Assembly: GCA_041671545.1 (NCBI GenBank)
Contig: JBAZBI010000001.1
Span: forward strand, 186,001 to 250,000
Source: UBA1563 sp041671545
GTDB lineage: Bacteria > Bacteroidota > Ignavibacteria > Ignavibacteriales > Ignavibacteriaceae
Reading direction: 5' to 3'
Length of the DNA: 64,000 nucleotides
Made by a program: the position numbers and the translations under genes. The notes beneath the pieces are model-generated. The model was given only the letters and a program-made list of their open reading frames with translations, had not been told where the DNA came from and searched no databases. Shown one piece after another: positions 42,510 through 51,099 of the stretch (position 1 is its first letter; every line of letters begins with the position of its first letter).

Positions 42510-43381
42510 TAAATTATTTCATCATACTTTCCGGCATGCGGCGGATCAACTTCTTTTAACGTTTTGAAAATAGATTTGTCGGGATAATCTTTTAAGTCTT
42601 CAATAATCTCCTGGTACTTCGCGTCAAAAAATACTTTTATGAATATGCTGCGTAGATCAAGTTTTGATTTTAATGATTGCAATACTTTTACAAGAGAGAC
42701 GATTTTTTTCTGTCCGTTCTCTTTATTTACCTCGTAAAGATCGATCCCATAATGATATTCCGAAATGGCTTCTCGGAAAGGTCGGTAACGTTCATTCAAA
42801 ATATCTTCTACCAGATCGCGCCGGTTGTAAGTGCCGGAGCTTTTATCCCATCCTTTGCTGAATTTGCTGCTTAACGCTAAATGAACAATATCAAGAGCTT
42901 TCGAGAACATTGGTGTTCCGCTCATCTGTTCCCACGAATCGTTATCCATTCCTATAATTAAATAGGCGTAGTAATCTAAAAAACTTGTAATCGAATTATT
43001 TACCATCGGATTAAAATAAAGCGCCTGGTTCTTTTCATAACCGAAATTCCAATTGTTGTCGAGGATTGTTAACATCGGAGAATTATTCGTAGAGTTGTAG
43101 ATTTGTCTCTGACTGCCAACAAACACTTGTGTAGAGTATGAAGTTTCATCCGAAGCTGATAAAAAGAAAATGGTGAACGTGCATTTTATCTTTGGGTTAT
43201 TCCAAGTTGTTCCGGTAAACCGGTTGTTATTTAGATAGTCTTGAATTACCTGTGCAAAATTTACGAGACTTTCTTTATTAAGAACCGGGAGATTTTCATA
43301 TTGAACCGTGACCGTTGCCTGTAGTTCCTGCGCTTTTATTGACATTGTTAAAAGCAGTAATAAACCAAGTATGAACTTCAT
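42503..43381 (-). CDS. DUF4835 family protein (T9SS component PorD-like)
   Basis: This is a 292-residue periplasmic protein with a signal peptide (KFILGLLLLLTMSIKAQ). ATG 43381 has GAGGA six bases upstream; ATG 43387 is also open. QATVTVQYENLP near the start, then FTIFFLSASDETSYSTQVFVGSQRQIYNS and a helical C-terminal half (DLVEDILNERYRPFREAISEYHYG) match the DUF4835/PorD family. PorD is required in Porphyromonas gingivalis for type IX secretion and occurs mainly where T9SS is present. This fits the six sorting-domain cargos in the window. No other core T9SS gene is adjacent. Confidence 0.85.
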   Translation of the reverse strand: MKFILGLLLLLTMSIKAQELQATVTVQYENLPVLNKESLVNFAQVIQDYLNNNRFTGTTWNNPKIKCTFTIFFLSASDETSYSTQVFVGSQRQIYNSTNNSPMLTILDNNWNFGYEKNQALYFNPMVNNSITSFLDYYAYLIIGMDNDSWEQMSGTPMFSKALDIVHLALSSKFSKGWDKSSGTYNRRDLVEDILNERYRPFREAISEYHYGIDLYEVNKENGQKKIVSLVKVLQSLKSKLDLRSIFIKVFFDAKYQEIIEDLKDYPDKSIFKTLKEVDPPHAGKYDEIIYQ

Positions 43382-43554
43382 AATCATTCCTCAAAATCAG
43401 TTTTACAGAGCAGAATTTTTTTACAATGAAATTTTACTGAATTTATCATTAAAAAGAAAGGGTGAAATGGGAAAATACCCTTTCGCGCAAATATCCTTTT
43501 CATTCCCTTCAAAATTTCTTAATTTTGAACCCAACGAAAGGGAAGAAAGTTTTT

Positions 43555-44412
43555 ATGGTACGATGGAATTTTTCAGTTCTATTTCTTTTTCTGCTATTCG
43601 CAACCGGTAGTATCGCACAGCAAAATCCCGGAGCAAAATCTATTTCGCTTGCCAATGCCGATGTGGCTTTGAGCAGCGATGCTTTTTCCCTTTTCACAAA
43701 TCCTTCCGGTCTTGCGCAAATGAATTGGATTGAAGGCGGTGTATTTTATTCCCCTTCCCCGTTCGGAGTAAAAGAACTTTCCAACGCTTTTTTTGCCGCT
43801 TCTATTCCTACAGAATATGGTTCGTTTGGGTTTGGAGTAACAACCTACGGTTTTGAATTATACAAAGAAAACAAATTTGTTCTCGCTTACGCCAACAGAT
43901 ACGCAAAGAATTTCTTTTACGGTGTTTCACTTTCACTCAATCATCTTTCAATAAAAAACTATGGTGTAGATAACGCGTTTACATTTGCATTGGGAGCGCT
44001 CTACTATATTTCGTCCAATCTTCGTTTTGCGTTTGCCGCCGACAATTTGAACAAGGCGAGCTGGGGAAAAGAGAAGAATCAAATTCCAACGGTTTATAAA
44101 TCCGGGCTAAGTTACGATGTACTACCCGAAGTGAGTATGAATCTTTCTCTAGAAAACGAAGTCGGTTTTAACCCCTCATTACAATGCGGGATTAACTACG
44201 ACATCAACGAATACTTTTCTCTCAGAAGCGGTTTTGCAAACGAACCGGCAAAATACAGTGCGGGAATCGGTATAAATTATTCTCAATTTGAAATAAATTA
44301 TGCAATTTTCACCCATCAAGAACTTGGTCTAACTCATCAGTTTTCTGTTTTGGTTGGATTGGAAATACTTGAGAACCGTACCGGTAAAATTCGAAAGTAT
44401 TTAGGATTTTAA
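43555..44412 (+). CDS. PorV/PorQ-like outer-membrane beta-barrel protein
   Basis: This is a 285-residue protein from ATG 43555, the only start that gives a standard signal peptide (VLFLFLLFATGSIAQ); a longer frame to 43462 is unlikely. Features are the NPGAKSISLANADVALSSDAFSLFTNPSGLA opening and alternating-strand repeats (FFAASIPTEYGSFGFGVTTYGF), as in the PorV/UPF0164 barrel family. PorV-type barrels anchor or shuttle T9SS cargo at the outer membrane, but the superfamily is broad. The HhH-barrel gene starts 5 bases after its stop, so the two are an operon. Confidence 0.72.
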   Translation: MVRWNFSVLFLFLLFATGSIAQQNPGAKSISLANADVALSSDAFSLFTNPSGLAQMNWIEGGVFYSPSPFGVKELSNAFFAASIPTEYGSFGFGVTTYGFELYKENKFVLAYANRYAKNFFYGVSLSLNHLSIKNYGVDNAFTFALGALYYISSNLRFAFAADNLNKASWGKEKNQIPTVYKSGLSYDVLPEVSMNLSLENEVGFNPSLQCGINYDINEYFSLRSGFANEPAKYSAGIGINYSQFEINYAIFTHQELGLTHQFSVLVGLEILENRTGKIRKYLGF

Positions 44413-44417
44413 CGGTA

Positions 44418-46439
44418 GTGAAAAATCCCATTATTCCACTCATCATCCTTTTTTTCGGTTTGAATGTTGGATATGCGCAATCGGATACTTCGTCAACCGA
44501 CATTGAAGAATCATTAGAAAATGTTTTGGAAGAAACGACTGATGAGTCTGAAGATAACTTTCTTTACGATGAATATGATAATCTTACAAAGCATCCGATA
44601 AATTTAAATACATGCACTCTGGAAGAACTTCTGCAGGTTCCGATCTTGGAACTTGCCGACGCAAATTTAATAATAGCGCATAGAAAGAAATTTGGAATGT
44701 TCATTTCCTCTTCCGAATTATTTTCAGTTGAAAATCTTAGTGCAGATAAAGTGAAAAAACTTCTCCCCTTTGTTTTTGCCGAACAATCGGTTTATGAAGA
44801 AGCTCAGTCGAATGAAATTATACAACAAGAATCTCAATTAGGCTCTTTCTTCCATAAGATAAATATTGATTACCGGAGCCGCATCGTCAGCGATCTTCAA
44901 CCGCGCGCCGGATTCCTTGAGAATAAATATCAAGGGAATAAAATAAAATTTTATAACCGGACAATTTTTGAATTTGATAGTAGGTACCAACTTTCAATTC
45001 TAACAGAAAAGGATGCCGGTGAAAAAAATCTGAATGATTTCACTTCCATTTCCCTTTCCGCAATAAAACTGGGAGATTTTTTTTCTGTCGTTTTGGGAGA
45101 TTATCTTCTTGAATTTGGACATGGACTTGCGCTATGGTCTCCGTATGCTTCATCAAAATCAGCAGACATCGGATTTGTAACAAGACAGCGCGACAAAAAT
45201 ATCATCCCTTATAAAAGTACCGATGAAAATAATTTTTTCCGGGGCGCTGCGGTCCAGTATGATTGGCATCCGTTCAGTTTTTCTTTTTACGCTTCAAACA
45301 ATTATTTCGATGCAAGCATTGATTCAATGCGAAATGTAATTTCTTCAATTCCTATTGATGGTTACCACCGCACCGAAACCGAGTATGCAAAAAAGAATAG
45401 CGCAAGAGAACAATTCCTTGGCGGACGGGTTGATTATAGAATTGCAAATTCACTGCACGTAAGCGGACTTTATTATTCATCAACCTATTCCCTTCCGATT
45501 GAAACCTCTGTCGGCATGAGCGCACCTAAAGGGAAAACGTTTTCGCATTCTTCACTTGCTTACTCATTTGTTCAGAATTCATTTCTTATTTCAGGAGAAT
45601 TTTCATACAACGGAATTTCCGTTGCCCAGCTTCACTCATTGCAAAATACTTTCTCAAGGGATTTCAGTTATATTTTTTCTCTGAGAAGTTATCCGAGAAA
45701 TTACTATTCACTTCACGGAAGAGCGTTCGCGGAAAATCCTTACAACTTGCAAAACGAGATAGGTTTGTATAACGGAGTGCTGCTAAAAACTCCATTCGGC
45801 AATATCAGTTTTTACTATGATCAGTTTGTTTTTCCAGCTGCAACGAGCTCTTCTCCCCTTTCTTCCAAAGGGAATGAAGTGTTGCTCAGTATTTCGTCCC
45901 GTGTTAGTAAAAATATCGAAACGGTCCTTCGTTATAAAAACGAGAAAAAGGATGTTCTAGTATCTGGCGAATCCGTGAAAGAATTTTCGGAAAGATACCG
46001 CCAGCAATTCCGATGTGAAGCGGTATTTTCGGTCAATGCAAAACTTGAATTAAAAAATCGGGTTGAATATAATTCTTACGCTTTAAAACAAAATTCTTTC
46101 CATGAAAAAGGTTGGCTCTTTTTTCAAGACGTTAAATATAAAATGCAGCAAAATATCTCGTTATACGGAAGAATTATTTTCTTTCAAACCGATTCATTCA
46201 ATTCTACCATTTACGAATTTGAAAATGATCTGCCGGGTGTCATGTCAAACCTTGCAATGTACGGAGAAGGATTCCGCTGGTATTTCATGGTGAAAGTTAA
46301 TTTGGTAAATAAGTTGAACCTTTCATTTAAATATTCCGAAACCACCAAACCGGAAGAAAAAACATTAAGCAGCGGGAATTCGGAAATTTTTTCCAACGTC
46401 GATAATAACTTCCACCTGCAATTAGAACTCACTTTGTAA
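44418..46439 (+). CDS. Helix-hairpin-helix protein with large outer-membrane barrel-like domain
   Basis: This is a 673-residue protein with a GTG start and a signal peptide (FFGLNVGYAQ). Residues 59-120 form ComEA-type tandem helix-hairpin-helix motifs (INLNTCTLEELLQVP, IIAHRKKFGMFIS), which usually bind DNA backbone. The remaining 550 residues are aromatic, alternating strands (FSFYASNNYFDASID, YSLHGRAFAENPYNLQNEI) resembling a large outer-membrane barrel. Together this suggests a surface or periplasmic DNA-handling protein, for example in uptake. It is the second gene of an operon with the PorV-like barrel. The function is inferred; no com gene is nearby. Confidence 0.72.
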   Translation: MKNPIIPLIILFFGLNVGYAQSDTSSTDIEESLENVLEETTDESEDNFLYDEYDNLTKHPINLNTCTLEELLQVPILELADANLIIAHRKKFGMFISSSELFSVENLSADKVKKLLPFVFAEQSVYEEAQSNEIIQQESQLGSFFHKINIDYRSRIVSDLQPRAGFLENKYQGNKIKFYNRTIFEFDSRYQLSILTEKDAGEKNLNDFTSISLSAIKLGDFFSVVLGDYLLEFGHGLALWSPYASSKSADIGFVTRQRDKNIIPYKSTDENNFFRGAAVQYDWHPFSFSFYASNNYFDASIDSMRNVISSIPIDGYHRTETEYAKKNSAREQFLGGRVDYRIANSLHVSGLYYSSTYSLPIETSVGMSAPKGKTFSHSSLAYSFVQNSFLISGEFSYNGISVAQLHSLQNTFSRDFSYIFSLRSYPRNYYSLHGRAFAENPYNLQNEIGLYNGVLLKTPFGNISFYYDQFVFPAATSSSPLSSKGNEVLLSISSRVSKNIETVLRYKNEKKDVLVSGESVKEFSERYRQQFRCEAVFSVNAKLELKNRVEYNSYALKQNSFHEKGWLFFQDVKYKMQQNISLYGRIIFFQTDSFNSTIYEFENDLPGVMSNLAMYGEGFRWYFMVKVNLVNKLNLSFKYSETTKPEEKTLSSGNSEIFSNVDNNFHLQLELTL

Positions 46440-46545
46440 AAGCAACTTCATATTTCTTGTATAAATTTTTCATCCGATACTTGTTTCTCAACTGATTATC
46501 CTCTATTTTTATGTAGATTGAATCTAAATAATATGAGAAAGAACT

Positions 46546-47001
46546 TTGGCAACACAAAATGCAACCGACATTTTTAGAGAATTTCTAAAAAACGGTAGTA
46601 ATAGAATAACTCCCGAGCGCTTCGAAATTCTCGATGCAGCTTTGCAATACCACGGACATTTTTCTGCGGATGAACTCTACATTGAAATGAAAAAGAAAGA
46701 TTCCAGCATCTCACGCGCAACAGTTTACAATACCCTTGAATTACTTGCTCAATGTGAACTCCTTTCCACTCGTAACTTCGGCGATAACATGAAGCGGTTT
46801 GAAAGTAATTTCAAAAAACAAATGCATGATCACCTCATCTGCATTGACTGCGGTAGAATTGTTGAGTTTACTTCAAAAGGTCTTGATAAAATTGAGCAAC
46901 AGGTTTGTGAAGATTTAGATTTCCTTCCTTCAAGTTATTCGTTTAATATTTTTGCCCGGTGTAAAAAAGGGAAGAAATGCAAATATTACCATGACAAGTA
47001 A
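46546..47001 (+). CDS. fur: Fur-family metalloregulator
   Basis: The 151-residue protein has the Fur layout: a winged helix with SRATVYNTLELLAQC (about 56-70), then the metal-binding dimer domain with HDHLICIDCGR (94-104, Cys99 and Cys102) and a C-terminal Cys pair spaced C-x5-C instead of CxxC. It starts at TTG 46546. feoA begins inside its last codons (ATG 46991, stop 47001) and feoB overlaps feoA, so it heads an iron-uptake operon. The regulator probably represses this operon when iron is sufficient. Zur or PerR specificity cannot be excluded by sequence alone. Confidence 0.86.
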   Translation: MATQNATDIFREFLKNGSNRITPERFEILDAALQYHGHFSADELYIEMKKKDSSISRATVYNTLELLAQCELLSTRNFGDNMKRFESNFKKQMHDHLICIDCGRIVEFTSKGLDKIEQQVCEDLDFLPSSYSFNIFARCKKGKKCKYYHDK

Positions 47002-47224
47002 AACGTTAGACAAAATTAAAAAAGGAACTTACTTTACCATTGAGAAGCTCCCTTCCGGTGTTATTAAAGTTCAACTCATCCGGCTTGGTTTATCCGAAGG
47101 AGACACTATTTTTTGTTTAGAACGACTTCCCGGCGGAACAATAATTGTTCAAAAGAATCGACAGGAAATCGCCATCGGATTTGAACTTGCAAAGTTAATT
47201 TCCGTAAGAATTAAAATTAAGTGA
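46991..47224 (+). CDS. feoA: Ferrous-iron transport protein A
   Basis: This is a 77-residue FeoA protein with an SH3-like fold: TYFTIEKLPSGVIKVQLIRLGL, EGDTIFCLERLPGGTIIV, IGFELAKLISV. It is cytoplasmic and binds FeoB to support iron uptake. The start at ATG 46991, which overlaps the fur stop by 11 bases, gives normal length. A longer open frame starting at 46952 lies within fur and is not credible. The feoB start codon overlaps its stop in GTGA. Confidence 0.86.
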   Translation: MTSKTLDKIKKGTYFTIEKLPSGVIKVQLIRLGLSEGDTIFCLERLPGGTIIVQKNRQEIAIGFELAKLISVRIKIK

Positions 47225-49263
47225 GAAGAGATTTGAAAGACATCATTGAACATAAAGAACATCATCTCCATTTAGAAAATGGTTTAAGCAATGGGATGCA
47301 GTCAACTATTCCCAAAATCGTTCTTGTCGGGAATCCGAATGTCGGGAAATCTCTCTTCTTCAATTTTCTCAGCGGAACTTATGTTGATGTTTCCAACTTT
47401 CCCGGAACGACAGTATCTATAACAAAAGGATTTTATAAAAATTCGGAAGTTTACGATACTCCGGGTGTTTATGGAGTGTCATCGTTCAACGACGAAGAAA
47501 AAGTAGCTCGCGATATTATTCTAAATGGAGACATCATTATTAATGTTGTTAATTCCCTTCATCTAGAACGCGATTTATTTCTCACTCTTCAGTTGATTGA
47601 TATGGGAAAGAAGATGTGTGTTTTCTTAAATTTTAACGATGAGCTAAAGAAAAGAAAAATTAAAATTGATGCTGCAAAACTTTCCGAATTACTTGGTGTG
47701 CACGTCTATGAAACTTCAGCAGTAAAAAAAATCGGATTTGATAAACTTGATGAAGCAATTGAGTCTGCTAAAGTTGGTATCCAACCGGAGGGATTGCATC
47801 ACGTATTACACGAAACATTGAACCGCGTTGGTTCGCAAGCAGAGGCGTTGTTAATTACTGAAGGTGACGAGTTTGTTGCTGCCCGGCATGATGTTCCATG
47901 CGGCTCAGGTGATGATAGAGAATTTATTTACATCGAACGGAGAAACCGGGTTAATGAAATTGTCTCGACGGTTGAACGGGAGGATTCATCGAAAGGACTT
48001 TTCTTCAACGCTTTGGGGAAATATTCACTGAGTCCACTCACCGGACTTCCAATTTTACTTCTCATGCTTACAATTCTTTATTTTTTTATCGGAGATTTTG
48101 TTTCGCAGCGAGTTGTTAACTTTACTGAAAAAACAATCGGCAAAAGATATTTTGAGTATTACTTGAAATCGTATGTAGCGAATTATACTCCATCCGAAAT
48201 TTCAGTTACTTTAAAAGATGAAACTGATCCGGTTAAAAAAGTAAAAGTGTACTCTTTTAAAGAAAATTTGAAAGAGGATCAGAAAAAAGCAGATGATTTT
48301 AAACATAATTCACGTGATGATAATGCGGTTGTTGATTTCACCTTTTCAAATCCTTTAATAAAGATTCTCTTCGGTGAGTTCGGGATCATCAGCATGACGA
48401 TCACCTATCTCCTTTTCCTTCTTCTTCCACTTGTTGCCGCATTTTATTTTGCAATGGCACTACTCGAAGACAGCGGTTATCTTCCGCGGCTCGCCACCAT
48501 GCTTGACAGGATGATGAATAAAATCGGATTGAATGGAAGAGCCGTAATACCTATTATGCTTGGTTTCGGTTGTGTTACGATGGCGACCATAACCACCCGT
48601 TTACTCGGAAGTGAAAGAGAAAAAACAATTGCTACTGCAATTTTGCAATATGTTATTCCTTGTTCCGCACAACTTGCAGTAATTGCTGTCTTGTTAAGTG
48701 GCGCTGGTGTGCTGCCTTTGATAATTTATGTAACGGTAATTTTTTCTACACTCGTTGTTATTTCTACAACTTTAAATAAATTTCTACCCGGACAATCGAC
48801 TCCCCTTTTAATTGATCTACCGATAATGCGTTTGCCGAGATTAGATAATGCATTCAAAAAAACTTTCTTCCGAACTTATGGTTTTATGAAAGAAGCTTCT
48901 GTTTGGTTTTTTGTTGGCGCTTTAGCGGTAGGCATTTTAGATATAACCGGAATGTTAGTCATTTTCCAGAATATCTTGGCGCCGGTTACTACGCATTGGC
49001 TTAAACTGCCGAAGGAGGCAGCAACAGCATTTGTAATGGGTGTTGTGAGAAGAGATTTTGGAGCGGCGGGATTATTCGGTTTAAATTTATCTCCGATGCA
49101 AATAACCGTAGCGTTAATAACCATTACTCTTTTTGTTCCATGCATCGCCGCTTTTATAATCATGATTAAAGAACGCGGTATGAAAGAAGGGTTGATCATC
49201 TGGTTCAGCGCATGGATTTTCGCTTTTGTAATCGGTGGAATTGTTGCACAAATTATTATCTAA
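47221..49263 (+). CDS. feoB: Ferrous-iron transporter FeoB
   Basis: The 680-residue protein has an N-terminal GTPase with G1 NPNVGKSLFF (near 37-46), G3 DTPGVYG and the modified G4 N-F-N-D. A guanine-dissociation-inhibitor-like helical region follows. The membrane part has two Gate (nucleoside-recognition-like) domains, including GLNGRAVIPIMLGFGCV and VMGVVRRDFGAAG, with a soluble insert of about 60 residues between the first two helices. The pump takes Fe(II) through the inner membrane. It is somewhat shorter than E. coli FeoB. GTG start; the four-base overlap with feoA suggests coupled translation. Confidence 0.95.
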   Translation: MRRDLKDIIEHKEHHLHLENGLSNGMQSTIPKIVLVGNPNVGKSLFFNFLSGTYVDVSNFPGTTVSITKGFYKNSEVYDTPGVYGVSSFNDEEKVARDIILNGDIIINVVNSLHLERDLFLTLQLIDMGKKMCVFLNFNDELKKRKIKIDAAKLSELLGVHVYETSAVKKIGFDKLDEAIESAKVGIQPEGLHHVLHETLNRVGSQAEALLITEGDEFVAARHDVPCGSGDDREFIYIERRNRVNEIVSTVEREDSSKGLFFNALGKYSLSPLTGLPILLLMLTILYFFIGDFVSQRVVNFTEKTIGKRYFEYYLKSYVANYTPSEISVTLKDETDPVKKVKVYSFKENLKEDQKKADDFKHNSRDDNAVVDFTFSNPLIKILFGEFGIISMTITYLLFLLLPLVAAFYFAMALLEDSGYLPRLATMLDRMMNKIGLNGRAVIPIMLGFGCVTMATITTRLLGSEREKTIATAILQYVIPCSAQLAVIAVLLSGAGVLPLIIYVTVIFSTLVVISTTLNKFLPGQSTPLLIDLPIMRLPRLDNAFKKTFFRTYGFMKEASVWFFVGALAVGILDITGMLVIFQNILAPVTTHWLKLPKEAATAFVMGVVRRDFGAAGLFGLNLSPMQITVALITITLFVPCIAAFIIMIKERGMKEGLIIWFSAWIFAFVIGGIVAQIII

Positions 49264-49272
49264 AGTATTGCG

Positions 49273-50004
49273 ATGAAAAAGAAACAAAACAAATCAATTC
49301 AAAAATTTCCAATTGTCTGGAAGAAGAAAGATTTTTCAATTAAGATATTCTGCTCGATTCCAAACATCGCTACCGGAATATTACTTACTGCCGGAACAAA
49401 TCATTTTATTGTTGATCCGGGCGATGGAATTCTTCGTGACTTAAGTAAAGAACTTGGAGTAGAAAGATTGAAAAACATTTCTCACATTTTTGTCACTCAC
49501 GGACATCACGATCACCTTGGTGGTGTTTGGTCTTTGCTAACTTATCTTCGAGTGATGAATAAAACTTCCCCGCTCAAAATTCATTATCCCTCAGGTTGCG
49601 TTGAGATCGAAAGTATTTATCACGCGTTCATCAAAGTTTACTCCAGTAATCTTCCCTACAAGATTGAACTGAAAAAAATTGGTGAAGAGAAGAAATTTTC
49701 CGTTAAAAACGTTGCCGTAAAACCCTTTTCCGTTGTTCATAAAGAATATATTGCAAACACAAAAGAAAAAAGGATTGTCCCGGCATTAGGTTTTAATTTC
49801 AGTTTTGATGGAAAAGTTATTTGCTACGGCGGAGATACCGGTTATTGCGATTCACTGGTAAAAGCTGCAAAGAATGCTGATCTGGCTGTACTTGAAGCGG
49901 GACATGAAGACACTACTCCGGATGATATGCACATGACAATGGAAGAAGCTCATACAATCGGGAAATCTGCAAAAGAATATGTGCTTGTACATATTTCTGT
50001 CTAA
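49273..50004 (+). CDS. Metallo-beta-lactamase-fold hydrolase (RNase Z-like)
   Basis: The 243-residue MBL-fold protein has the motif T75-H-G-H-H-D-H81 with H76, H78, D80 and H81 as zinc ligands. IVDPGDG lies before it, then YGGDTGYCDS and a final His in VLVHIS. The size and form resemble single-domain ribonuclease Z and similar phosphodiesterases, but the enzyme may be another MBL hydrolase. No signal peptide, so it is cytoplasmic. It starts 9 bases after feoB and may be co-transcribed with it. Confidence 0.85.
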   Translation: MKKKQNKSIQKFPIVWKKKDFSIKIFCSIPNIATGILLTAGTNHFIVDPGDGILRDLSKELGVERLKNISHIFVTHGHHDHLGGVWSLLTYLRVMNKTSPLKIHYPSGCVEIESIYHAFIKVYSSNLPYKIELKKIGEEKKFSVKNVAVKPFSVVHKEYIANTKEKRIVPALGFNFSFDGKVICYGGDTGYCDSLVKAAKNADLAVLEAGHEDTTPDDMHMTMEEAHTIGKSAKEYVLVHISV

Positions 50005-50070
50005 ATTTTTCTGATTTCTTACGAACAATTCTTATCTTTTAAAGAAACTTTAAAACCAATTTGGAGCTAT

Positions 50071-51099
50071 ATGAAATTCTTTCTTTTTCTGTTCCTTGCA
50101 GGAATGGCATTCGGTCAAACCACTGACTCACTTCGTTTCCCGGAAGAAAAACATTTTAAAAACATTCGTATGATTACTCCCGATGGAGAAAATGCCGAAG
50201 CATACCTTTCCTTCGATGAAAAAAAATTGATCTATCAATCCACACATGGCGAGATGAAGTGCGACCAAATTTTCACAATGAACTTAGACGGAAGCGGTAA
50301 AAAACTTGTCTCAACCGGAAAAGGAAGAACCACCTGTTCATATTTTCTTCCCGGCGATTCAACAATTATTTATGCTTCTACTCATTTAGCAGATGAAAAT
50401 TGTCCTCCGTTGCCGGATAGATCGAAAGGATATGTTTGGAAATTATACGAATCGTTTGATATTTTTTCTGCAAACGCCAACGGTTCAAATGTAAAAAGAT
50501 TAACTTTTGTTGATGGTTATGACGCCGAAGCTACGGTTTCTCCCAAAGGAGATAAAATTATTTTCACGTCAACACGTGATGGCGATCCGGAGCTTTATTT
50601 AATGGGGCTCGATGGTTCAAATCAAACCAGATTAACTCATGAAAAAGGATATGACGGTGGAGCCTTCTTCTCACAAGACGGAAAGAAAATAGTATTTCGT
50701 GCAAGTCGCCCAAAGACTGAAAAAGATTTAGTTGATTATGATGATCTAGTTAAAAACGGTTACGTTCGTCCAACCGCACTCGAAATTTTTACTATGGATG
50801 CTGACGGGAAAAACATGAAACAGATCACTCAACTTGGTAAAGCTAGTTTTGCCCCTTTCTTTTCTCCCGATGCTAAGAAAATAATTTTCTCGTCCAACAC
50901 GGGAAGCAAGTCCGGAAGAGATTTCAATTTGTTTATGATTGATGCAGATGGTTCCAATTTAGAACAAATAACTTTTTACGAATCATTCGACGGTTTCCCA
51001 ATGTTTACACGCGACGGCAAGCATTTGATTTTTGCATCGAACCGATTTAGTAAAAAAGAAGGTGATACAAATATTTTTATTGCCGATTGGATCGAATAA
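50071..51099 (+). CDS. Exported TolB-like PD40 beta-propeller protein
   Basis: This is a 342-residue protein with a signal peptide (FFLFLFLAGMAFGQ). It has at least four PD40/WD40-like repeats of the TolB C-domain type, such as GYDAEATVSPKGDKIIFTS and GYDGGAFFSQDGKKIVFRAS, each followed by a DGSNxxxLT-like link. It probably forms a six-bladed propeller that binds a protein partner in the periplasm. No enzymatic motif is seen. The M28 peptidase gene begins immediately at its stop codon, so they share one operon. Confidence 0.84.
   Translation: MKFFLFLFLAGMAFGQTTDSLRFPEEKHFKNIRMITPDGENAEAYLSFDEKKLIYQSTHGEMKCDQIFTMNLDGSGKKLVSTGKGRTTCSYFLPGDSTIIYASTHLADENCPPLPDRSKGYVWKLYESFDIFSANANGSNVKRLTFVDGYDAEATVSPKGDKIIFTSTRDGDPELYLMGLDGSNQTRLTHEKGYDGGAFFSQDGKKIVFRASRPKTEKDLVDYDDLVKNGYVRPTALEIFTMDADGKNMKQITQLGKASFAPFFSPDAKKIIFSSNTGSKSGRDFNLFMIDADGSNLEQITFYESFDGFPMFTRDGKHLIFASNRFSKKEGDTNIFIADWIE

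Noticed and set aside
47221..49263. Truncated FeoB
   Set aside because: It is shorter than E. coli FeoB, but the GTPase and both Gate domains are present, so the size is within family range.
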